From: Acanthochromis polyacanthus
Lineage: Eukaryota; Chordata; Actinopteri; Pomacentridae
Assembly (NCBI RefSeq): GCF_021347895.1
Contig: NC_067134.1
Coordinates: 26,622,347 to 26,686,346, forward strand
DNA: 64,000 nt
Reading direction: 5' to 3'
Shown piece by piece: positions 61,601 through 64,000 of this stretch. How positions within the stretch are numbered: the stretch's first letter is position 1; the number at the start of each line of letters is the position of its first letter. The position numbers and the translations under genes are program-made. Under the pieces are notes generated by a model, which searched no databases, was not told the DNA's origin, and was given only the letters and a program-made list of their open reading frames with translations.

Positions 61601-63179
61601 CTCTCCCACACAATCAGACACTTGTGCGCACACTCACGCACCAGATAAGGGCAGTAGGCAGCAAGCAGAGCGGCCAGCACCAGTCCATCTGTCAAGTCCA
61701 AGTCAAAGTTCACTATCCAGCGTGCTGATGGGACTCCACCTGTACAATCCAGAAACTACTATTAAGAATTGATTGATCATGACAAGGCATCAAATGGAAT
61801 ATTTTTTGCTTTATATCTTAAGTAAGGATATTAAATTCTGCTTCTAGTTTTCAAGAAATACTATCACAGAGTCTACTTTAATTCAGAAAAAAGGAAATGT
61901 AGAAAATATTCAATTAAAAACTCCTCAAAGAATTAAAAAGGTTAGAGAAGCACCATTTCCACTGTGGTTATAATGAGCATGTGAGCGTCAGAACTGGACA
62001 GTAGAGCGATGGAAGAAGGTGGCCTGGTCTGATTCATCACACTTCTTTTTACATCACATGGACAGCAAGTGCAGGTGTATCATTTATCAGGTGAAGAGAT
62101 GGCATGATGGGAGGCAGGCAAGCTTTTGGAAGACAATGTGATTTTGTGGGCAACGTTGTTGGAAAGCTTTGCCATCTATGTGGATGTTACTTAAAGATTG
62201 TTGCGGACCACGTAGAAACATTTGTGGCAGCTGTATTCATCGATGCTGCACAGTGCTGTAGTGGTTAGCACTTTCGCCTTGCAGCAAGAAGATCCCCGGT
62301 TCAAATCCTGGGCTGGGCCTGGGATCTTTCTGCATGGAGTTTGCATGTTCTCCCTGTGCATGCGTGGGTTTTCTCCGGGTACTCCGGCTTCCTCCCACAG
62401 TCCAAAAATATGCTGAGGTTAATTGGTTACTCTAAATTGTCCGTAGGTGTGAATGTGAGTGTGATTGTGTGTCTGTATATGTAGCCCTGTGACAGACTGG
62501 TGACCTGTCCAGGGTGTCCCCTGCCTTCACCCGAGTCAGCTGGCATAAACTCCAGCACCCCCCATGACCCTAGTGAGGATAAAGCGGTGGATAGAGAATG
62601 AATGGATGTATTCCCCGATGGCAGCAGCCCCAATCAACAGAATAATTTACAAACATTGTTCCAGAATGGTTTGAGGAACATGTCAAGTGTTCAAGGTGCT
62701 GATTTGGCATCGAAATCCCCCAGATCTCGACCTGGTCTTGGGATATGCCGGTAATACAAGTCTAATTCAGAGGGCTCCATCTCGCGATTTCAAGGATCTG
62801 CAAGTTTCTGAAGTCAGTCTGTGAAGTTGGGGCCTTGACAATTCAGTTAAGTTTGGCAGAATGAGGTGGAACTGTTTTTTTTCTACATATTTGACATTTT
62901 CAATCTTATTTTCTTTAGCATCGTACATTAGCTTTTCTAGTAAAGCATGCAGAGAATGTCATGATGACTGACTGCCGAAAAGACCCTTAAAATAATCCAC
63001 TTGCCGTGTGTCCTACCTGTGCTCCAAGCAGTCTCTCTCATGCTCTGGTAGTGCATGTTGAGCCAGGAGAGCAGCTGCAGCTCCCAGGATGAATAGACAT
63101 TACTGGCCCGGGGCAGCGTTCCTTCTCCATCGTTGTGGTTCGGAGTTTTGTTCTCTGACACGCGACACAACACCAGCAC
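34501..63179 (-). CDS. cfap47: CFAP47 gene, C-terminal 1,173 codons in 27 exons (5' part outside the window)
   Basis: CFAP47 is a very large axonemal protein needed for sperm flagella and, by family, cilia. The 27 exons listed below were found by matching splice sites and phase. Every junction is phase-compatible and the joined frame (3,522 nt) has no internal stop. Residues about 31-165 of the visible part form a calponin-homology domain (exons 1-4: [51 protein letters not shown]). The rest is a chain of immunoglobulin-like ASH/MSP repeats with motifs such as [23 protein letters not shown] and [15 protein letters not shown]. The C-terminus is short and basic after WTYEVRG. Mammalian CFAP47 is about 3,190 residues, so about 37% is seen. 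Domain order and motifs agree with CFAP47 as I remember it; a database search would be confirmatory. Confidence 0.93.
34734..35077. mobile_element. 'TTCAAAAGTTTGGGGTCAC' MITE, copy 2
   Basis: Begins with a TCATTCAAAAGTTTGGGGTC end and finishes with the inverted ACCCCAAACTCTTGAACAG end. The interior carries 'ctaacacaatgtagcattag' and 'ggttgctggaaatgttcctc'. About 340 bp, no coding. It sits in the last CFAP47 intron, 50 bases from the final exon. Confidence 0.85.
35130..35425. mobile_element. Related MITE remnant (right half)
   Basis: Ends 'ctaagtgaccccaaacctttgaac' like the other copies, but the interior differs ('cattaaaaaccagccatttc'), suggesting a sister subfamily or an old recombinant. 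The remaining intron 35426-36742 shows nothing recognisable. Confidence 0.55.
36743..36911 (-). CDS. cfap47: CFAP47 exon 26
   Basis: Phase 2 in, phase 0 out. Acceptor AATGTTGCTTCCAG, donor ATCCAG|GTTTGT. Encodes [20 protein letters not shown] then [20 protein letters not shown], the last ASH-like repeat. Confidence 0.92.
37756..37917 (-). CDS. cfap47: CFAP47 exon 25
   Basis: Phase 2 at both ends. Acceptor TGTGTGTGTTCAG, donor TCCAG|GTGTGT. Encodes [20 protein letters not shown] and [25 protein letters not shown]. The intron before it is 5.5 kb, the largest in this part of the gene. Confidence 0.92.
37918..40065. other. CFAP47 intron 24, left part; no gene seen
   Basis: No transposon recognised. 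The stretch 39280-39570 is free of repeats and rich in TAAT/ATTA motifs; it might be a conserved non-coding element, which only alignment to other fish could decide. Confidence 0.4.
40066..40395. mobile_element. 'TTCAAAAGTTTGGGGTCAC' MITE, copy 3
   Basis: Ends CTGCCGTTCAAAAGTTTG and, inverted, CTGCCGTTCAAAAGTTTGGG, a well-kept terminal inverted repeat. The interior is the same as copy 2. It lies in CFAP47 intron 24. Confidence 0.87.
41374..41455. mobile_element. Hairpin MITE (TACACCCCCTGTCAAAAG), copy 1
   Basis: An 82-bp near-palindrome starting TACACCCCCTGTCAAAAG and ending in its complement, with TA at both borders, as expected for Tc1/mariner-type target sites. Confidence 0.8.
41842..41924. 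mobile_element. Hairpin MITE, copy 2
   Basis: An 83-bp palindromic copy of the same family, TA-flanked, ending CTTTTGACGGGGGGGTGTA. It closes the segment that interrupts the SINE. Confidence 0.8.
42050..42500 (-). mobile_element. LINE/retroelement fragment, reverse-transcriptase C-terminal region
   Basis: The minus strand encodes [20 protein letters not shown], then [17 protein letters not shown] and [19 protein letters not shown]. The 'PWE..+EEA.ERK.....PVEVGCRGF......WLW.+R' signature is shared by the C-termini of certain fish non-LTR reverse transcriptases. Truncated at both ends and not functional. Confidence 0.72.
42520..43420. other. CFAP47 intron 24, right part; no feature
   Basis: No repeat or gene recognised apart from a short purine-rich run at 42895-42945. 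Confidence 0.45.
43421..43595 (-). CDS. cfap47: CFAP47 exon 24
   Basis: Phase 1 in, phase 2 out. Acceptor TTTTCGAACAG, donor TGCAG|GTTACT. Encodes [20 protein letters not shown] then [20 protein letters not shown] and [13 protein letters not shown]. Confidence 0.9.
44462..44598 (-). CDS. cfap47: CFAP47 exon 23
   Basis: Phase 2 in, phase 1 out. Acceptor CCCCCTCTGTAG, donor GGAAG|GTGATT. Encodes [20 protein letters not shown] and [20 protein letters not shown]. Confidence 0.9.
44862..45228. mobile_element. 'TTCAAAAGTTTGGGGTCAC' MITE, copy 4
   Basis: Ends 'agcatttaaaagtttggggt' and, inverted, 'ctgttcaaaagtctggggtc'. The interior is inverted relative to copies 2 and 3. It lies in CFAP47 intron 22. 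Confidence 0.86.
45704..45811 (-). CDS. cfap47: CFAP47 exon 22
   Basis: Phase 2 at both ends. Acceptor TTTCTGCCAG, donor GGCAA|GTAGGT (another GT follows after AG, but only this one fits the next exon). Encodes [20 protein letters not shown] then [15 protein letters not shown]. Confidence 0.9.
46065..46240 (-). CDS. cfap47: CFAP47 exon 21
   Basis: Phase 0 in, phase 2 out. Acceptor TTTTCCTCCCAG, donor GGCAG|GTGAGA. Encodes [20 protein letters not shown] and [19 protein letters not shown]. An ASH-domain beta-strand pattern (I.IPV.N). Confidence 0.92.
46352..46466. mobile_element. Hairpin MITE, copy 3, with extended inverted arms
   Basis: The core 46369-46449 is the TACACC...GGTGTA hairpin. 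The flanks AGATCGTAGAGCAAC (46354 onward) and GTTGCTCTACGATCT (46451 onward) are also inverted repeats of each other, making one foldback of about 115 bp. It lies in CFAP47 intron 20. Confidence 0.8.
46467..47454. other. CFAP47 intron 20, remainder; no feature
   Basis: AT-rich, nothing recognised. Confidence 0.45.
47455..47552 (-). CDS. cfap47: CFAP47 exon 20
   Basis: Phase 1 in, phase 0 out. Acceptor TTTGTCTCTCAG, donor ACTCAG|GTGAGT. Encodes [20 protein letters not shown] then [12 protein letters not shown]. Confidence 0.92.
47656..47709 (-). CDS. cfap47: CFAP47 exon 19 (54 nt)
   Basis: Phase 1 at both ends. Acceptor CTTTGTTTTCAG, donor CAAAG|GTAATT. Encodes [17 protein letters not shown]. 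Small but needed: it joins WKRGKQTG to [11 protein letters not shown] in frame. Confidence 0.85.
47794..48226. repeat. 20-bp AT-rich minisatellite between 30-bp direct repeats (CFAP47 intron 18)
   Basis: About 15 diverged copies of AAAGTTGCTCTATATTAGCT run from about 47905 to 48190. The array is bracketed by direct repeats containing CCAACACTTTTGTGCAAATC (47796) and CCAACACTTTTGTGTAAATC (48195). A poly-A run (48222-48243) follows next to exon 18. Confidence 0.85.
48260..48371 (-). CDS. cfap47: CFAP47 exon 18
   Basis: Phase 0 in, phase 1 out. Acceptor TGTCTGTACAG, donor GACAG|GTGGAT. Encodes [20 protein letters not shown] then [17 protein letters not shown]. The next intron contains a poly-A run and a 20-bp minisatellite. 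Confidence 0.9.
48452..48625 (-). CDS. cfap47: CFAP47 exon 17
   Basis: Phase 0 at both ends. Acceptor CTCCCTCCACAG, donor CTAAAG|GTACAA. Encodes [40 protein letters not shown] and [14 protein letters not shown]. The H-F-L-G-V-G-E-P-L pattern is highly typical of CFAP47-type ASH domains. Confidence 0.92.
48626..49917. other. CFAP47 intron 16; tRNA-like B box only
   Basis: A short tRNA-like piece with a B-box-like GTTCGATTCCC lies near 48716-48726, probably an old SINE head. Otherwise nothing recognised. Confidence 0.4.
49918..50061 (-). CDS. cfap47: CFAP47 exon 16
   Basis: Phase 0 at both ends. Acceptor TTATCTCACAG, donor GTCACG|GTAATA. Encodes [20 protein letters not shown] and [20 protein letters not shown]. 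Confidence 0.9.
50328..51042. mobile_element. Foldback DNA element with GGGTCAATA ends (715 bp)
   Basis: The left end GGGTCAATACATAATTGTAG and the right end, inverted, GGGTCAATATATAAATGAA form a terminal inverted repeat of roughly 17 bp. Fragments of this element occur at 195-305, 2135-2260, 20200-20440 and 63325-63420, showing it is a dispersed family. No transposase. It lies in CFAP47 intron 15. Confidence 0.65.
51221..51286 (-). CDS. cfap47: CFAP47 exon 15 (66 nt)
   Basis: Phase 0 at both ends, 22 codons. Acceptor GTTACAACAG, donor CCACTG|GTGAGG. Encodes [20 protein letters not shown] plus two residues. Only this phase keeps exon 16 open. Confidence 0.85.
51379..51509 (-). CDS. cfap47: CFAP47 exon 14
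   Basis: Phase 1 in, phase 0 out. Acceptor TCTCCCTCCAG, donor GCACAG|GTAGAT. Encodes [20 protein letters not shown] then [20 protein letters not shown], a classic ASH motif (I.L.F.....G.Y...+.L). The upstream 2.6-kb intron holds a LINE nested in a MITE. Confidence 0.92.
51983..53653. mobile_element. 'TTCAAAAGTTTGGGGTCAC' MITE, copy 5, split by a LINE
   Basis: The left part (51983-52098; CTACCGCTCAAAAGTTTGAG end) and right part (53426-53653; inverted CACTACCGTTCAAAAGTCAC end) together make one MITE. The break lies in the sequence that reads 'cagcattagctaacacaatg' in intact copies. Confidence 0.85.
52099..53425 (+). mobile_element. L2-like LINE, 3' end, inserted in the MITE
   Basis: 5'-truncated. 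The plus strand encodes [40 protein letters not shown] and [20 protein letters not shown], the conserved C-terminal region of L2/Rex-type fish LINE reverse transcriptases. A frameshift near 52490 breaks it. The 3' UTR ends in a (TTGAA)n tail at about 53400-53425. It lies in CFAP47 intron 13. Confidence 0.83.
54084..54219 (-). CDS. cfap47: CFAP47 exon 13
   Basis: Phase 0 in, phase 1 out. Acceptor GTTTGGCCCAG, donor TGCAG|GTACGC. Encodes [20 protein letters not shown] and [20 protein letters not shown]. Confidence 0.9.
54348..54577 (-). CDS. cfap47: CFAP47 exon 12 (longest in the window)
   Basis: Phase 1 in, phase 0 out, 230 nt. Acceptor TGTTCCACCAG, donor CAACCA|GTATGA. Encodes [40 protein letters not shown] and a basic segment [12 protein letters not shown]. 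This helical, basic stretch interrupts the beta-sandwich repeats and is a CFAP47 landmark. Confidence 0.88.
54766..55312. mobile_element. TTAA-flanked piggyBac-like MITE, copy E
   Basis: TTAA at 54766-54769 and 55309-55312, ends CCCTCCCGTGGTCCTC and, inverted, CCCTCATGTCGTCCTAC. A central inverted repeat (AAATCAACCAAAATCCAACG and its complement, about 55086-55125) matches copy B. It lies in CFAP47 intron 11. Confidence 0.82.
55351..55456 (-). CDS. cfap47: CFAP47 exon 11
   Basis: Phase 0 in, phase 1 out. Acceptor CGTCCCTCCAG, donor TTCTG|GTAGGA. Encodes [20 protein letters not shown] and a linker rich in Ser and Pro. A fragment of the SINE body (55540-55706) lies in the intron upstream. Confidence 0.9.
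55540..55706 (+). mobile_element. SINE 3' fragment
   Basis: From 'gtaggtgtgaatgtgagtg' to the GGATGGATG tail: the 3' half of the tRNA-derived SINE seen at 13863. It lies in CFAP47 intron 10. Confidence 0.75.
55941..56077 (-). CDS. cfap47: CFAP47 exon 10
   Basis: Phase 1 in, phase 0 out. Donor CAACAG|GTCAGA. Encodes [20 protein letters not shown] then [20 protein letters not shown]. The acceptor used here is ACATGGCCAG at 56078-56087, the only AG in the short intron that keeps the frame; its polypyrimidine tract is poor and the open frame continues upstream of it, so the exact 5' border is the least certain in the gene. Confidence 0.75.
56196..56263 (-). CDS. cfap47: CFAP47 exon 9 (short)
   Basis: Phase 2 in, phase 1 out, 68 nt. 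Acceptor CCCTTTTTCAG, donor GAGG|GTTAGT. Encodes [20 protein letters not shown]. The following intron is only 118 bp. Confidence 0.82.
56434..56520 (-). CDS. cfap47: CFAP47 exon 8
   Basis: Phase 2 at both ends. Acceptor GTGTGTTTTAG, donor ACCAA|GTAAGA. Encodes [20 protein letters not shown] then [13 protein letters not shown] copy (56692-57054) lies in the intron upstream. Confidence 0.9.
56692..57054. mobile_element. 'TTCAAAAGTTTGGGGTCAC' MITE, copy 6
   Basis: Ends ACTGTTCAAAGGTCTGGGGT and, inverted, ACTGTTCGAAAGTCTGGGGT. Same interior as copy 4. It lies in CFAP47 intron 7. Confidence 0.86.
57292..57380 (-). CDS. cfap47: CFAP47 exon 7
   Basis: Phase 0 in, phase 2 out. Acceptor CTCTCCTTAG, donor TTCAG|GTAGGT. 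Encodes [20 protein letters not shown] followed by NTFNRPAIF. It joins to exon 8 to give [14 protein letters not shown], a smooth repeat motif. Confidence 0.9.
57599..57749 (-). CDS. cfap47: CFAP47 exon 6: ASH/Ig-like repeat
   Basis: Phase 2 in, phase 0 out. Acceptor GTTTTCACAG, donor CCTACA|GTGAGT. Encodes [20 protein letters not shown] and [20 protein letters not shown]. Only this phase is open. Confidence 0.9.
58599..59088. mobile_element. TTAA-flanked piggyBac-like MITE, copy F
   Basis: TTAA at 58599-58602 and 59085-59088, ends CCCTCCTGTTGCACC and, inverted, CCCTTGTGTCGTCTTGC. It keeps a worn version of the central palindrome. It lies in CFAP47 intron 5. The rest of that intron, 57750-58598, shows no recognisable feature. 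Confidence 0.8.
59365..59477 (-). CDS. cfap47: CFAP47 exon 5: ASH/Ig-like repeat
   Basis: Phase 0 in, phase 2 out. Acceptor GGATTGTAG, donor CCAAA|GTATGT. Encodes [20 protein letters not shown] and [17 protein letters not shown], the typical beta-strand pattern with a conserved 'V.L.SP' start. Confidence 0.9.
59929..60063 (-). CDS. cfap47: CFAP47 exon 4: end of CH domain
   Basis: Phase 0 at both ends, 45 codons. Acceptor GACGTTCTCAG, donor AAGCAG|GTAATG. Encodes [20 protein letters not shown] then [19 protein letters not shown] second AG seven bases inside would break the frame, so the upstream one is used. Confidence 0.9.
60500..60540. mobile_element. End fragment of the TTAA-type MITE
   Basis: 'ttaaaccctcgtgtcatcct' followed by 'acgggtcaaaattga' is one terminus of the family without the rest, in CFAP47 intron 3. 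Confidence 0.55.
60924..61040 (-). CDS. cfap47: CFAP47 exon 3: CH domain, middle
   Basis: Phase 0 at both ends, 39 codons. Acceptor GCTCCTCTTCAG, donor GTACAG|GTAAAT. Encodes [20 protein letters not shown] and ends [12 protein letters not shown] 168-codon open frame in another phase covers this exon and is a shadow. Confidence 0.88.
61198..61435. mobile_element. hAT (Charlie-like) MITE
   Basis: 238 bp with ends CAGGGGTGTCAAA and, inverted, CAGGGGTGTCAAATTC, a terminal repeat typical of hAT-Charlie-type elements. It contains two opposed 'ggccggat/tccggcc' motifs. I do not see an exact 8-bp target duplication. It lies in CFAP47 intron 2. Confidence 0.82.
61642..61739 (-). CDS. cfap47: CFAP47 exon 2: CH domain core
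   Basis: Phase 1 in, phase 0 out. Acceptor TTGTACAG, donor TATCTG|GTGCGT. Encodes [20 protein letters not shown] followed by LAAYCPYL, the most conserved CH-domain stretch (W..NF..DL.DGL.L..L). A GTGAGT four bases downstream is an alternative donor but breaks the phase with exon 3. Confidence 0.9.
62244..62610 (+). mobile_element. tRNA-derived SINE, full length
   Basis: Head TGCTGCACAGTGCTGTAGTG, A-box-like GTAGTGGTTAGCAC, B box GGTTCAAATCC at about 62298, body identical in order to the copy at 13863, tail GAATGGATG. It lies in CFAP47 intron 1. Confidence 0.85.
63017..63179 (-). CDS. cfap47: CFAP47 visible exon 1: start of calponin-homology domain
   Basis: Phase 0 in, phase 1 out. Acceptor CATTGCCAG above 63179, donor ACAG|GTAGGA. 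Encodes [14 protein letters not shown], a loop, then [20 protein letters not shown], the first helices of the CH domain. Earlier exons lie to the right of the window. Confidence 0.9.
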
Positions 63180-63324
63180 CTGGCAATGTGAAGAGACATA
63201 GTATCAACAGTGGTATTTAATGAGGTTCCCAACACAAAAATGCTCTCTGACTTCCACTGAGCTACTATGAGTTAAGCATGTGTGAAGTGATGTATTATTA
63301 TCACAACTGATATTTACAAGATTA

Positions 63325-63425
63325 CCAAATGGGTCAAGATATAATTACGGGACTTTTTGTATCATAGTTAATATTTTTGCTGTTTTCAGGCCTGAAATCA
63401 ACATAATCTATCATCTAATCTTTAA
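63325..63425. repeat. Fragment of the GGGTCAATA foldback family
   Basis: 'gggtcaagatataattacgg' and 'gctgttttcaggcctgaaat' match the left end of the element at 50328. It lies upstream of the first visible CFAP47 exon. Confidence 0.6.
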
Positions 63426-63630
63426 AGATTAGATGAAAAAAATGTAACCGTTATTTGATAATCTTGCAAATATTTATATTTTTACTGATAACTTGTAAGA
63501 AAGGACAGGAATAGGGAGGAAGGTAAGCCAGAAAAGATGTACGGGACTGACGACAGGAAATTACAGCTACGAACTCCACGTAGACATATTTTCAAGAAAA
63601 TCAAAGTACTTGTAAAGTTAAAGAACCTAA

Positions 63631-64000
63631 CACTGCAAAAACTCCAAATCTTACCAAGTCTATTTGTCTTATTTTTAGTCTAAATGTCTCATCCCACTTG
63701 ATTTAAGATAAATTCACTTAACAAGTGACATTCTAGCAAGATGGAGGGACTTGTTTTAAGACAACGCATCTTAAGTCAAACAATCTTGAAATTATCTTGT
63801 TTTAACCCTCGTGTCGTCCTGCGGGTCAAATTGACTCGTTTTAAAGTTTTAAAATGTGGCAAAATATATATATTTTCACAGTGAAAACTTTCACATTTTC
63901 AATTTTTTGGGTGAAATTTTTGAACATTTTTTGGTGGAAAAACAGAAATGTTAAAAAAAATGTTTCTTTAAGAACATTCAGGAAAGAGTTGATTTTTTCC
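63631..64000. mobile_element. hAT-like MITE with nested TTAA-type MITE, second composite copy (cut off)
   Basis: CACTGCAAAAACTCCAAATC at 63631 starts the same hAT-like left arm as 8565. At 63802 (TTAACCCTCGTGTCGTCCTG) a TTAA-type MITE begins at the same internal site as in the first copy. The element runs off the window. Confidence 0.75.

Noticed and set aside
62244..62320. tRNA gene
   Set aside because: The A- and B-box-like motifs belong to the head of a repeated SINE; no cloverleaf was confirmed and the same head recurs in several copies.

Overview
This is a vertebrate nuclear genomic window, almost certainly from a ray-finned (teleost, probably percomorph) fish. It holds parts of two split protein-coding genes, both on the minus strand, in a background dense with fish-type transposable elements: Tc1/mariner-, hAT- and TTAA-target (piggyBac-like) MITEs, a tRNA-derived SINE, fragments of RTE/Rex- and L2-type LINEs, and an LTR-like element. 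I see no bacterial features, operons or CRISPR arrays.

Region 1, 1-19,900: TMEM47, a four-pass claudin/PMP22-type junction protein. Exon 1 (with the start codon) is at 19,457-19,685, exon 2 at 4,610-4,750, and the last exon runs off the left edge at 1-113. The frame is closed across both introns (phase 1 at each), giving about 160 of roughly 181 residues. A full palindromic CRE (TGACGTCA) and a 154-bp (GA)77 tract lie just upstream of the start codon. The 14.7-kb first intron carries long polypurine tracts, about 0.8 kb of GATATA-type satellite and several mobile elements. The second intron holds a Tc1-type element with an LTR-like element and a 26-bp GC-rich minisatellite nested in it.

Region 2, 19,900-34,500: intergenic. 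I find no gene here, only mobile-element remains: a dead Tc1 transposase, two hAT MITEs with perfect 8-bp target duplications, TTAA-type MITEs and a SINE flanked by a duplicated segment.

Region 3, 34,501-63,179: the 3' part of CFAP47 (cilia and flagella associated protein 47). I reconstructed 27 coding exons by splice sites and phase. They join into one open frame of 3,522 nt (1,173 codons plus stop), the C-terminal third or so of the protein: a calponin-homology domain followed by a long series of ASH/MSP-like immunoglobulin-fold repeats. The 5' part lies beyond the right edge. Most of the longer introns carry their own transposon insertion.

TMEM47 and CFAP47 are also neighbours on human Xp21.1, so this is conserved synteny. 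Here both genes point the same way, with the CFAP47 3' end facing the TMEM47 promoter. I found no convincing new molecular system. The most unusual structures are repeat architectures: a MITE-within-a-MITE present twice with the same junction, a pair of hairpin MITEs bracketing a segment inside a SINE like a composite transposon, a near-perfect 77-bp palindrome inside a MITE, and a hairpin MITE with extended inverted arms.
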